A stretch of DNA of 64,000 nucleotides from Stieleria sp. JC731 (GTDB taxonomy: Bacteria; Planctomycetota; Planctomycetia; Pirellulales; Pirellulaceae): contig NZ_JAJKFQ010000005.1 of NCBI RefSeq assembly GCF_020966635.1, forward strand, positions 708,481-772,480, in the 5' to 3' direction. Every line of letters starts with the position of its first letter. Position 1 is the first letter of the stretch. The position numbers were made by a program, and so were the translations under genes. Below, one piece after another: positions 44,672 to 53,271 of the stretch. Below the pieces are notes generated by a model that made no database searches, was not told where the DNA came from, and saw only the letters and a list, made by a program, of their open reading frames with translations.

Positions 44672-44947
44672 TTAATCGCGTCCAGTGATTGCGGGAACAG
44701 CATTAAGGTATTCTTCCACCGATGCGACGATCTCCAAAACAGATTCTGCCGAAATCTTGCGATTACGGCCTGCAAAACCACCTTGGGACGTGATGAATCG
44801 TTTACGCGGGGGAAGGATTTCTGAATGAACGTTCAGTTTATCTGCCGAAGGGGTTTTGGTCCACTCTGACGTGTGGGGTTCTCTATGATTGGAATGCGTC
44901 CGCCGCGTCGTGCTTTTTGGTGTGCTTTTCGATTTTCGACTCTTCAC
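44672..44947 (-). CDS. Possible small basic protein ahead of GTPase gene
   Basis: A 91-codon frame with a GTG start, ending 8 bases before the GTPase ATG. The N-terminal half is Ser/Thr/Lys/Arg-rich. The C-terminal half (RKISAESVLEIVASVEEYL) looks like an amphipathic helix. A stop codon directly precedes the GTG, so no longer start exists. Its tight spacing to the GTPase gene favours a real first gene of the operon; the low-complexity beginning and non-ATG start argue against it. Confidence 0.35.
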   Translation of the reverse strand: MKSRKSKSTPKSTTRRTHSNHREPHTSEWTKTPSADKLNVHSEILPPRKRFITSQGGFAGRNRKISAESVLEIVASVEEYLNAVPAITGRD

Positions 44948-45213
44948 TTAGGCTGAACACCCTGGGGCTGATCCGCCTAGGATTTGTTCCACAAATTCGT
45001 CGCCCCCCTCCTTTGGTTGAACCCACAAGTGATTCAATAGAGTCGATGGCGACGGTTGGTTTTAAACTTTGGAACCTGGTCGCCGAAAGATTCGCCTTCG
45101 GAGATGAAAACGGCTTAGGATCCTTCAGTCCACCGGCATGACGGCAAGTGGACGCAGTAGCCAATGATGCAGCAACCTACGATTTCGACTGAATCGATCA
45201 ACAAGACAGCTAT
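44948..45213. other. Divergent intergenic region between GTPase operon and ubiE
   Basis: Together with the small frame beside it this is the ~550-base divide between the minus-strand GTPase operon and the plus-strand ubiE cluster. Promoters for both directions are expected here. I see no hairpin or clear promoter boxes. Confidence 0.4.
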
Positions 45214-46032
45214 ATGACCACCGAGATCGCTGAACCATCGTCTGCAAATCTGACTCCAGGTCATGGTGAATCCATGAGCCAAGAACCGCTCGACAAAAGC
45301 AATGAACGCGTTCGCGAGATGTTTCGTCAAATCGCACCAAAGTACGATTTGATGAACCACCTGCTTTCGATGAACATCGATAAGTATTGGCGTCATTGTG
45401 CGGTCAAGCGTTTAAACTTGGTACAGAACATTCCCGTCTTGGATACCTGCACCGGAACAGGTGACTTGGCGATGGCGATTGCCAATGCGGCACCATCGGG
45501 CGTCGAAGTCGTCGGCAGTGACTTTTGCGGAGCGATGTTAGAGATCGCTCGCAAGAAGCGTGTCGCTGGGACTGCGACGGGGCAGATCGACTACGTCGAA
45601 GCTGATTCACAGCAGCTACCATTTGCAAGTGATCTTTTCCAAGCGGTGACCGTCGCATTCGGTTTGCGAAACGTCGCCGATACCGACCGTGGGCTAAAAG
45701 AGTTGACCCGTGTCTGTCGTCCAGGCGGGAAAGTGATGGTGCTGGAATTTTCCCGTCCGACCCTGTTCGGTTTGCGCCAGATCTACAACGCCTACTTTAA
45801 ATATGTGTTGCCGAAGGTAGGACAATTGTTCGCCCGCAATGACAAGTCTGCCTATAGCTATCTGCCAGACTCGGTTAGCCGATTTCCCGATGGCGAAGCA
45901 CTTGCCGAACGCATGCGGGCGGCCGGATTAGAAGAAGTCAAGTTCACTCCGCTCACGTTTGGTGTTTGCACGATCTACGAAGGCACCAAGCCAGGAAACC
46001 TCGTCTCAAACGCGCCTTCGCTCGAAGCATGA
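45214..46032 (+). CDS. ubiE: Demethylmenaquinone / ubiquinone-type C-methyltransferase
   Basis: A 272-residue SAM-dependent methyltransferase. [28 protein letters not shown] near residues 32-60, [15 protein letters not shown] (SAM-binding motif I), [16 protein letters not shown] and [10 protein letters not shown] are UbiE/MenG hallmarks. It methylates the quinone ring in the last step of menaquinone (MenG) or in ubiquinone synthesis; menaquinone is more likely because the cluster lacks ubiquinone hydroxylase genes, but this is inference. The ATG at 45214 gives an N-terminal extension; an ATG near 45274 is an alternative. Its TGA overlaps the ubiX ATG at 46029 in an ATGA junction. Confidence 0.92.
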   Translation: MTTEIAEPSSANLTPGHGESMSQEPLDKSNERVREMFRQIAPKYDLMNHLLSMNIDKYWRHCAVKRLNLVQNIPVLDTCTGTGDLAMAIANAAPSGVEVVGSDFCGAMLEIARKKRVAGTATGQIDYVEADSQQLPFASDLFQAVTVAFGLRNVADTDRGLKELTRVCRPGGKVMVLEFSRPTLFGLRQIYNAYFKYVLPKVGQLFARNDKSAYSYLPDSVSRFPDGEALAERMRAAGLEEVKFTPLTFGVCTIYEGTKPGNLVSNAPSLEA

Positions 46033-46700
46033 CCGCTTCAAAATATCCCGTTGTTGTTGCGATCACCGGTGCAAGCGGCGCCGTCTATGCTATCCGCTTG
46101 CTGCAGTCGTTGCTGCGTTCGCAGGTCGAAGTGCATTTGACGGTCAGTCCCAGTGGTGCTGCGGTTATCGAGCAGGAAACTGGTTTTAATTTCGACTTGA
46201 AAGCACCTGACTTGGTGGCGTTCGTTTCGCAGGTACCCATTTGGTCGACTGAGAAACGTCGAGCAGACATCGTCGCGGTTGACTGGGCCAGTTTGGTTCG
46301 GGAACGTCTGAACTATCATCACTACGAAAACTATTTTACGCCAATCGCGAGCGGTTCTTTTCGTACTTCGGCGATGGTTGTCTGTCCGTGTAGCGGAAGC
46401 ACGCTTAGCAGCATTGCCCATGCGGCATCGAACAACCTCATTTCGCGAGCAGCCGAAGTTCACCTGAAAGAACAACGAAAGCTGATTTTGGTGCCTCGCG
46501 AAACACCTCTTAGTGTTTTGCAGTTGGAAAACATGCATCGGCTAGCGACCGCCGGGGTCACAATCTTGCCGGCGATGCCAGGTTGGTACCATGGCGTCGA
46601 ATCACTTGATTGTCTCGTCGACTTTGTCGTGGCGAGATTGCTGGATCAACTACAAATCGACAATCAATTGATTGAGCGTTGGAAGGATACAGATGGTTGA
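46029..46700 (+). CDS. ubiX: UbiX-like flavin prenyltransferase
   Basis: About 223 residues from ATG at 46029; a longer in-frame start at 45966 would lie inside ubi[20 protein letters not shown] at the N-terminus is the FMN-binding motif of the UbiX/Pad1 family, and [24 protein letters not shown] near the end is diagnostic. UbiX makes prenylated FMN, the cofactor of UbiD-type decarboxylases, so a UbiD partner should exist elsewhere in the genome. The ATGA overlap with ubiE and the 8-base overlap with the next gene indicate one translationally coupled operon. Length is near the family's ~190-220. Confidence 0.9.
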   Translation: MTASKYPVVVAITGASGAVYAIRLLQSLLRSQVEVHLTVSPSGAAVIEQETGFNFDLKAPDLVAFVSQVPIWSTEKRRADIVAVDWASLVRERLNYHHYENYFTPIASGSFRTSAMVVCPCSGSTLSSIAHAASNNLISRAAEVHLKEQRKLILVPRETPLSVLQLENMHRLATAGVTILPAMPGWYHGVESLDCLVDFVVARLLDQLQIDNQLIERWKDTDG

Positions 46701-47685
46701 CTTGGCAGACCGAGATAAATTGCAGTCGCATGCCGATTTGCAAGGGCGGGAGCCGATTGGACAGTCGGCAAAACGTATCAATGTCAGCGATTGGCTGGGA
46801 CTGATTCGTTTTTCTCACACGCTGTTTGCACTGCCATTCGCAACACTTGCGACGGTGATGGCTTTTGCGACGCCGTTGCCCGACGGTACACATCCCGGAC
46901 TGCGTTGGACCGATCTGTTGGCCATCTTGGTTTGCATGGTGAGTGCGAGAAACGCAGCGATGGCCTTCAATCGGCTGGTCGATCGCAAAATCGATGCGGA
47001 GAATCCGCGAACGAAGGGGCGTCATATTCCGGCGGGAAAGCTGTCCGCGACCGCAGTTGCCTATTTCACGATTGCTAATGTTCTAGTCTTCATCGCTGCG
47101 GCGGCAGCATTCCTACCCAATTGGGTCCCACTGGTTGCTTCACTACCGGTGCTGGTTGTCGTGATGGGCTACAGCTTGGCAAAGCGTTTTACGAGTGCGG
47201 CGCACCTTTGGTTGGGTGTTGCGTTAAGCCTCTCACCCATCTGTGCTTGGGTCGCCATCCGAGGGCCTCAATCGGTGTTGGTGCTATCCGACTTGATCGC
47301 ACCGGTCTTGTTGGCCGCAGCGGTAGCGGCTTGGGTAACCGGGTTTGACATTATCTATGCTTGCCAGGATGCCGAGTACGATCGAGGAGCCAAACTGCAC
47401 AGTGTGCCTGCTCGTTTCGGTGTTGCTGGTGCCCTTCGAATCGCGGCGATGTCGCACTTCGTGATGCTTCTGTTTTTGATCGCGCTTCCGATTCTCGCCC
47501 CAAGCGTCGGGTTCGGATGGCTCTACTGGGTTGCCTTCGTTTTGATCGCCGCTTTGGTGGTCCGGCAGCACTCGCTTGTCAGCGCCGGAAATCTGGCACG
47601 GGTCGGTGAAGCGTTCTTTCAGACCAATGTTGCCATTAGCGTCTTGCTAATGGTTGCCGGATCGATCGACTGCTTGTGGATTTGA
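46693..47685 (+). CDS. ubiA: UbiA-family prenyltransferase (possible MqnP)
   Basis: About 330 residues from ATG at 46693, preceded by GGAAGG; a TTG at 46672 is possible but less likely. It is a membrane prenyltransferase with eight or nine hydrophobic segments. NRLVDRKID (near residue 95) is the first Asp-rich prenyl-diphosphate motif, and DAEYDRGAKLHSVP (near 220) is the second. It attaches an isoprenoid chain to an aromatic acid. With ubiE and ubiX beside it, it is part of a quinone module; in bacteria using the futalosine route the equivalent enzyme is called MqnP, and I cannot tell the two apart from sequence alone. Confidence 0.88.
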   Translation: MVDLADRDKLQSHADLQGREPIGQSAKRINVSDWLGLIRFSHTLFALPFATLATVMAFATPLPDGTHPGLRWTDLLAILVCMVSARNAAMAFNRLVDRKIDAENPRTKGRHIPAGKLSATAVAYFTIANVLVFIAAAAAFLPNWVPLVASLPVLVVVMGYSLAKRFTSAAHLWLGVALSLSPICAWVAIRGPQSVLVLSDLIAPVLLAAAVAAWVTGFDIIYACQDAEYDRGAKLHSVPARFGVAGALRIAAMSHFVMLLFLIALPILAPSVGFGWLYWVAFVLIAALVVRQHSLVSAGNLARVGEAFFQTNVAISVLLMVAGSIDCLWI

Positions 47686-47773
47686 AGCCGCGTCAGCAAT
47701 GATCGTGAACGCATTGGTCGTGAGCCCTGTGATTGCGAACGATCAAGTGCAGACATGTGATCGAACTAGAAGA

Positions 47774-47907
47774 CTAGTGCTTCATTGCGTACGAAAATAC
47801 GGGTTCGGTTCATCAGCCGATGGGTGTTAGCAGCCCCAGTCACTGCACGGAAACCGTGGCTAACGCCATACGGCTAATCTTAAAATCGAGTTGGAACGAA
47901 GCACTAG
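47774..47907. repeat. MITE-like palindromic element with 10-bp terminal inverted repeats
   Basis: CTAGTGCTTC at 47774-47783 and GAAGCACTAG at 47898-47907 are perfect inverted copies bounding 134 bases. The interior holds a diverged copy of the window's palindromic repeat: AGCCGATGGGTGTTAGC around 47816 and the opposite-facing GCTAACGCCATACGGCT around 47857. The right end covers the stop codon of the Nudix gene. No transposase gene is nearby. Confidence 0.6.
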
Positions 47908-48347
47908 CACCAATGGCAATCCAATCCGATCTCGCCCTTTTCCCAAGCCAGCAGGAACGGTGGCAAGCTAGGCAGAAGGTCCGTGGCGAATCGCACTTCG
48001 TCGCGGCTCATCCAAAAAACGTCCGCGACTTCTGCCGGATTTGCGGTTGGGATAATCGCATCCTGGAGATCGGCGTGCCACCAAGCGAGGTTGGTTCCCC
48101 AACTGGTAACGCTGCGGTAGCAAAGCTGCATCGGAGTGACATCGATGGCAAGCTCTTCTTGCATCTCGCGAACCAAAGCCTGTTCTTCGGACTCCCCTTT
48201 TTCGATCCCTCCACCGGGTAGGCACAGCTTTCCCGGAGCGGTCACCGTCAGCGCACGCCGGATCACCAGCAGTTTGGCCTCGCGAAAAATCACGCCGACC
48301 ACACCACGTTTGCGTCTGGTGCTGGGTTTGACGGGTGGACAGTCCAT
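47904..48347 (-). CDS. Nudix hydrolase
   Basis: A 147-residue Nudix protein. The Nudix box is GGGIEKGESEEQALVREMQEEL (from about residue 45), matching GX5EX7REUXEEXGU except that the last Gly is replaced. Nudix enzymes hydrolyse nucleoside diphosphate derivatives, for example oxidised nucleotides or sugar nucleotides; the substrate cannot be told here. An RRAL stretch and a C-terminal Trp-rich segment are typical of MutT-like members. The stop codon at 47904-47906 lies inside the right arm of the MITE-like element, so the last residues (HWC) are repeat-derived. It is divergent from cca, about 85 bases away. Confidence 0.85.
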   Translation of the reverse strand: MDCPPVKPSTRRKRGVVGVIFREAKLLVIRRALTVTAPGKLCLPGGGIEKGESEEQALVREMQEELAIDVTPMQLCYRSVTSWGTNLAWWHADLQDAIIPTANPAEVADVFWMSRDEVRFATDLLPSLPPFLLAWEKGEIGLDCHWC

Positions 48348-48432
48348 AAGTCAGCTTGTAGCGGAATTGATGCCGATCGACAATCGCGATCACTGGCTCG
48401 CACACCGAAAGTCCTCATAAGAAAGTACTACG

Positions 48433-49755
48433 TTGACAAGAATCGGACCTCTTTTTGATCCACAACGAATCCAATCGAAGGATGTACGAGATTCTTTGCA
48501 GGAAGCGTTGCGAATTTGCCGGGTGTTGCACGAATCTGGGCATGTCGCGTACTTCGCGGGAGGCTGCGTCCGTGATGCTTTGTTGAATCGCCCGCCCAAA
48601 GATTTCGATGTGGCAACCGATGCAGTCCCAGACCGGGTTCGAGATATCTTTGGCCGACGAAATACCTTGGCGTTTGGCGCTTCCTTCGGAGTCATCGGCG
48701 TTTTGCCGCCCAAGTCGATTCGAAAACAATGTGATTCCGTTCACCCTACCGAAGTCGCGACGTTCCGCAGCGATGGCGAGTATTCCGACGGTCGCCGCCC
48801 CGACGAAGTCCATTTTGGTGATGCGAACAACGATGCGCTTCGTAGAGATTTTACGATCAACGGGCTTTTCTATGATCCACAGAATGAAGAAGTGATCGAC
48901 TACGTCGATGGTGAAAAGGATCTTGCGGCCGGTCGTCTTTGCACAATTGGCAAACCACAGGAACGCTTCGAAGAAGACAAGTTGCGGATGCTGCGTGCCG
49001 TTCGTTTCGCCACGTCACTAGGTTTCGAAATTGAATCGTCGACCTATTCGGAACTAGCCCGCCGTGCGGACGAAATTCAGATTGTCAGCGGCGAGCGAAT
49101 CGGCGCCGAGATGCGCCGGATTGTCAGTTGTGATGAGGCTGCGTGTGGCATGCAGCTTCTGTTGGAAACCGGATTAAACCGTCAGGTCTTCCCAGATTTG
49201 TCGGACGAATGTTTGGATTCAGTGAATCGCAATCTGAATTCGCGGTCTGTCTACGACTTCGAGTCTTCATTGGCAGTGGTCTTGCTCGCAATCAGTTGGC
49301 AAGCTGGCAGCGGCGACTCGCCGAAGCGTTTCAAATCTACGCTAAAAGACTTGTCGAGTCGTTGGAAGTTGTCTGGTGAAGAGCTGCGACGGGTTGCGGC
49401 AGCCGGTGATTTGTACCAGATCGTAATTGATGCGGCACCGATGGCATGGTCGGAACTGCAGCCGGTTTTGATCAATCGGGATATTCAATTTGTGATTGAA
49501 TGTGCACGCACGGTTTGCCACGCTGACGAGATAGCCACCGACGGAATCAAACGCTGTGAAGAAGCGTTGCAATGGCCTGTCGAGAGACTCAATCCGGAAC
49601 CGCTGGTCACTGGAGATCTGTTGATCGCCGAAGGGTTTCGTCCGGGGCCGCAGTTCCGTTCATGGCTGGCCAAGATTCGGCAGTTGCAGCTCGACGGCGA
49701 ATTGGATTCAAAAGAATCCGCGCTCACAATCGTCCGAGAACTGGCCGCAGAATGA
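48433..49755 (+). CDS. cca: CCA tRNA nucleotidyltransferase / poly(A) polymerase family
   Basis: A 440-residue class II nucleotidyltransferase. YFAGGCVRDALLNRPPKDFD near residues 41-60 contains the GG-VRD signature and the DxD metal site (DFDVATD). TFRSDGEYSDGRRPDEVHFG and DALRRDFTINGLFYDP, RFEEDKLRMLRAVRFA follow, as expected for CCA-adding enzymes and poly(A) polymerases. It should add or repair the CCA end of tRNAs, although poly(A) polymerase activity is an alternative. The start is a TTG at 48433; there is no in-frame ATG or GTG close by. The palindromic repeat array starts 33 bases after its stop codon. Confidence 0.88.
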   Translation: MTRIGPLFDPQRIQSKDVRDSLQEALRICRVLHESGHVAYFAGGCVRDALLNRPPKDFDVATDAVPDRVRDIFGRRNTLAFGASFGVIGVLPPKSIRKQCDSVHPTEVATFRSDGEYSDGRRPDEVHFGDANNDALRRDFTINGLFYDPQNEEVIDYVDGEKDLAAGRLCTIGKPQERFEEDKLRMLRAVRFATSLGFEIESSTYSELARRADEIQIVSGERIGAEMRRIVSCDEAACGMQLLLETGLNRQVFPDLSDECLDSVNRNLNSRSVYDFESSLAVVLLAISWQAGSGDSPKRFKSTLKDLSSRWKLSGEELRRVAAAGDLYQIVIDAAPMAWSELQPVLINRDIQFVIECARTVCHADEIATDGIKRCEEALQWPVERLNPEPLVTGDLLIAEGFRPGPQFRSWLAKIRQLQLDGELDSKESALTIVRELAAE

Positions 49756-49788
49756 AGTTGTTCCGTGTGGCGAATCGGAAAATCCCAA

Positions 49789-50215
49789 GAGCCGCAACGG
49801 CGTTAGCCGCGGTTGAGTGAGGCTTTGTGTCTGGACCAGGATGGGAATAACCGACGCTAGCGCGTATCGGCTCAGTAGGTGGCCCATGAGCCGCAACGGC
49901 GTTAGCCGCGGTTGAGAGAGATGTTTTGTCTGGAACCGGGATGGGAGTAACCGACGCTAGCGCGTATCGGCTCAATAGGTGGCCCTTGAGCCGCAACGGC
50001 GTTAGCCGCGGTTGAGAGAGATGTTATGTCTGGATCCAGGATGGGAAGAACCGACGCTAGCGTGTATCGGCTCAGTAGGTGGCCCTTGAGCCGCATCGGC
50101 GTTAGCCGCGGTTGAGTGAGGCTTTGTGTCTGGACCAGGATGGGAGTAACCGACGCTAGCGCGTATCGGCTCAGTAGGCAGACCCATGAGCCGCAACGGC
50201 GTTAGCCGCGGTTAA
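49789..50215. repeat. Tandem array of palindromic repeat units, ~99-100 bp period
   Basis: Units begin with GAGCCGCAACGGCGTTAGCC-type sequence at 49789, 49888, 49988, 50088 and 50188: four full units plus a partial one. Each unit holds two roughly inverted arms, the second reading ACCGACGCTAGCGCGTATCGG, separated by a ~40-base spacer, so each can fold into a long hairpin. The spacers are nearly identical (CTGGACCAGGATGGGA and similar). Minus-strand frames through the array (HLLSRYALASV and similar) arise from the repeat itself and are not called as genes. Confidence 0.9.
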
Positions 50216-50253
50216 AACAACAAACCATCCATCCGGGACCATTGACTTCAGAC

Positions 50254-50940
50254 TTATTCGGCGATCGTGATTTGGTTGTCGATCTGGCTCACCCCTGGTT
50301 CCAACCGCATCAACAGCTCGCTCATCCGGCGATCTTTCTCGCTGGAAACCACTCCGGTTAGGACGGCGGTTCGCCCGGCCATGGTGATGTTGACGTTTCG
50401 AACGCTGCTGTTCGCCGGAAGCCGGTCGAAGACTTTCGTTGCCGCCGATTGAACTTGCACGCTGCTAAGCGGCGGAGCGTTGATTGCCGATCGCAGACGG
50501 ACACGAATGGTTGGTTGTGAATTGGCGGAATTCTGTGCGCCGAAGGCATTTCCTAAGGCTCCAAACAATCCGCCAAGGCCACCGAGACCTCCCATGCCAC
50601 CGCCACGGGCACTTGTCGCGCTCGATCGCCCGGTGGTTCCGGACGACTCCGCGGCAGCCCCGAAACCCTGGACGTTCTCGGAACCGATGGACGATCCACG
50701 CTGGACTCCAGAAAAACCTTCGCTGCTGGATGCGGAGAGTGAAAAACTGCTGCCGGACCCCATTGTGGAACTGCCGGTCGACGTTCCGGTTGAGGATGAA
50801 GTGCTGTCGGTTCCGGTAGTCGTGCTTCCAGAGGAAAACTGAGCACTGGCCAAGCATGCGAGTGACAAATTGGCTACCAAAGCGATGAAGACGCAATGAA
50901 AGCGACGTTGGTTGAGGCTGTCAGATGGCAAATTCAGCAT
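50254..50940 (-). CDS. Exported BON-domain protein with Ser/Thr/Gly-rich linker
   Basis: About 228 residues from ATG at 50940; a GTG at 50952 is a possible earlier start. A signal peptide (hydrophobic residues ~14-30, ending near ASAQ) is followed by a long low-complexity region of Ser, Thr and Gly (about 33-130), with GGLGGLGGLFG near its end. The C-terminal ~80 residues (VFDRLPANSSVRNVNITMAGRT to DNQITIAE) match the BON domain, which binds phospholipid and occurs in envelope-stress and transport proteins. A role at the cell envelope is inferred. It is divergent from the 51182 gene and faces the repeat array at its 3' end. Confidence 0.82.
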   Translation of the reverse strand: MLNLPSDSLNQRRFHCVFIALVANLSLACLASAQFSSGSTTTGTDSTSSSTGTSTGSSTMGSGSSFSLSASSSEGFSGVQRGSSIGSENVQGFGAAAESSGTTGRSSATSARGGGMGGLGGLGGLFGALGNAFGAQNSANSQPTIRVRLRSAINAPPLSSVQVQSAATKVFDRLPANSSVRNVNITMAGRTAVLTGVVSSEKDRRMSELLMRLEPGVSQIDNQITIAE

Positions 50941-51181
50941 GGATGCGGTCACCGCTTGCGAAAATGAATTGGTTGAATTTGTTACCCTACTTTAACGTTT
51001 GGCGCCTCCAAACGTTTCGGTTTTTGCCTGCCAAGTTCAGTTCAAAGTGCCAAGATTCGGACCGCAAAACCGAATCAGTCGGCAAGTTCAGACCAGGACC
51101 GCAAATTCAGGCACTGTCACCTTTGGCAATTGGCCGCCAAATCGGGGCACCTAAACTTTTCCCTCCCTCTTGAGATTGATC

Positions 51182-53119
51182 ATGAGCACGATTCGAGCGC
51201 GAGACGGATCTCTACGATTCGCTCCCTACATGAAACAGACTTTGGCCGCCGTGTTTCTGACGACGGTAGGCCTAGCGGTCGGCATGCCGTCGGCACCGGC
51301 GGCGGAGAACGATTCGTCCGACAGTCTGCCCGGGGCTCCTCGTTTGTTCCCAAGCGATTCCCTGGCGTACATTCGGTTGGACAACGCTGCTGATCTTCGC
51401 AAAGACATGAAAAAGTCTTCGCTGGGGATGATGATCAACGATCCCAAGATGCGTCCCTTTGCCGATGAATTCTATGCGACGCTCAAAGATTTGTTCCAAC
51501 AGGTAAGCGATGAGATCGGTATCGGCCTGGACGAATTGCTGGACATTCCGCAAGGCCAAGTCGCCATCGCGATTCATCCGGCAAAGCCACTTGAAGGTGA
51601 CGAAAAGCCGGAACTCACTTTCGACGACGATGCTGACGAAAGTGAGATTCAGCGACGCAAAAAACGACAAGAGCTTCGCGAGCAGTACTCGTTCGGGTTC
51701 ACGTTTATCGTCGACGCCGGTGAGAATATCGATAGCTTGATGAAGATCGTTGATCGGTTTGAGCGTGAACTCACCAAGCAACGTGTTCGCCGTGTTGTAA
51801 AAATCGACGGTACCGAAGTCAAGCGGATGTTGCCCAATCGTGCCGGGCGTCTTCCCATCGAATTCTTTGAACGGGATGGGACATTCGTGATCGGAGTTGG
51901 TAATTCTGCCGCACAAGACGTTTTGAATCATTGGATCGGCAAAAGCGATGAGCCAACGTTAGCCGAGAATGCCACCTTCGGCACGATCATTTCACGGTGT
52001 GTCGGCGCAGAAGAAACGCGTCCGCAGTTGACTTTCTTTATTGATCCACATGCGATTGCTGATCGTATCATCAAACGATCGGATTCGATCACCGTCGCAT
52101 TGCTGTGGCCCTCGATCGAAGACCTCGGTGTCGCGAGAATTGGTGGAATCGGCGGGAGTTCATTCCGTGGCGGCGATGTTTTCGAAAGCATCGCTCATTG
52201 GCATATCAAGATTGACCCGCCGCGTGACGGACTGTTGGGAGTGCTGCGTCCAGAGACCGGTGTCACAGCACCGCCGGACTGGGTTCCTGAAAAAGTCGTG
52301 ACGTACACTTCGCTGAACTGGGATTTTGCGAAAGCCTATGAAAACTTTGGCAAAGTGCTGGACCGATTCCAGGGAGCCGACGCACTAAAGCGGTTTGTCG
52401 AAGATCCCGTCAGCACACGAATCGGGATCAGCGTTCAAGACGACGTTCTCGGAAACTTTACCGGTCGATTCGTCAGGCTGGTTTGGATGGAACCGCCTAT
52501 GCGAATCAACAGTGGCGTGAATGTATTTGCGTTCGAACTGAAAGATGCTGCGAAGGCAAAATCGGACTTGGCCGAGGTTCGCGACCGAATGCAACGAGGC
52601 CTCAACGTCGAAACGATTGCTGGTCACGTTGTCTATCGGATGCGTGGTCCAGGACAGAACTTTCCCAAGAACCTTCGTCGGCCAGAGCCTAGCTTTTTAG
52701 TGCTGGATAAATGGTTGATCTACTGTGACAGCACCGATTTCATCGAAAAGGTTGCTCTCGCCCAAGCTGGGAAATTGCCCCGTCTGGTCGACCTGCCCGA
52801 ATACTCGTTGGTGTCAGGTGAGCTCGGTGGCAAGCTGGATGGCGATGAGCCATTCATGCTGTCGTTCATCGATGGTGCCGAAGGCATGCGGATGATTTAT
52901 GACTTGGCGAAAGACCAGAACTCTCGCAACTTCTTGCGAAGTGCCGGAGAGAACAACGTTGTCGCAAGAAAGTTCTCGGAGCTTATGGACCGCAACGAGT
53001 TGCCGCCATTCTCGGAACTAGAAAAGTACTTCGCACCGACCGGATCATTCGGCTACAACGAACCCGATGGAATCCACTTCGGTTTCTTTTCGCTTCGTCC
53101 CGATCCGGAGACGAACTGA
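51182..53119 (+). CDS. Exported protein of unknown function, DUF3352-like in layout
   Basis: About 645 residues from ATG at 51182; TTG at 51170 would add four residues. A signal peptide (about residues 17-44, ending near APAAEN) precedes a long mature region. LFPSDSLAYIRLDNAADLRKD and LFQQVSDEIGIGLDELLDIPQG (residues ~55-120) resemble the start of large secreted bacterial proteins of the DUF3352 kind, but I am not certain. No catalytic motif, haem motif or membrane segment is seen beyond the signal. It is followed by two perfect hairpins in the 150-base gap to the convergent dnaB gene. Confidence 0.72.
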   Translation: MSTIRARDGSLRFAPYMKQTLAAVFLTTVGLAVGMPSAPAAENDSSDSLPGAPRLFPSDSLAYIRLDNAADLRKDMKKSSLGMMINDPKMRPFADEFYATLKDLFQQVSDEIGIGLDELLDIPQGQVAIAIHPAKPLEGDEKPELTFDDDADESEIQRRKKRQELREQYSFGFTFIVDAGENIDSLMKIVDRFERELTKQRVRRVVKIDGTEVKRMLPNRAGRLPIEFFERDGTFVIGVGNSAAQDVLNHWIGKSDEPTLAENATFGTIISRCVGAEETRPQLTFFIDPHAIADRIIKRSDSITVALLWPSIEDLGVARIGGIGGSSFRGGDVFESIAHWHIKIDPPRDGLLGVLRPETGVTAPPDWVPEKVVTYTSLNWDFAKAYENFGKVLDRFQGADALKRFVEDPVSTRIGISVQDDVLGNFTGRFVRLVWMEPPMRINSGVNVFAFELKDAAKAKSDLAEVRDRMQRGLNVETIAGHVVYRMRGPGQNFPKNLRRPEPSFLVLDKWLIYCDSTDFIEKVALAQAGKLPRLVDLPEYSLVSGELGGKLDGDEPFMLSFIDGAEGMRMIYDLAKDQNSRNFLRSAGENNVVARKFSELMDRNELPPFSELEKYFAPTGSFGYNEPDGIHFGFFSLRPDPETN

Positions 53120-53143
53120 ACCGGACGCTAAGTCAACCACTCG

Positions 53144-53231
53144 TTCCCGGCTGGTTTGGGTGATCCGCATCAGCCGGGAAAGGTGTTCGCACTGGGCGGC
53201 CGCAAGACGGACTCAGAATTCGTCTTGCGGC
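53144..53231. terminator. Two perfect hairpins between convergent genes
   Basis: TTCCCGGCTG (53144-53153) pairs with CAGCCGGGAA (53171-53180). GCCGCAAGACG (53199-53209) pairs with CGTCTTGCGGC (53221-53231). Both stems are perfect, at 10 and 11 base pairs. Neither is followed by a clear T-tract on either strand, but their position between the 3' ends of the exported protein gene and dnaB fits bidirectional transcript ends. Confidence 0.6.
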
Positions 53232-53271
53232 AAAACGATGGGCAAATCCTTGGAGCCGATCAAAGCTCTGA

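Noticed and set aside
49708-50196. Several minus-strand frames with HLLSRYALASV-type sequence
   Set aside because: They are translations of the tandem repeat units and repeat with the same period; no independent coding evidence.
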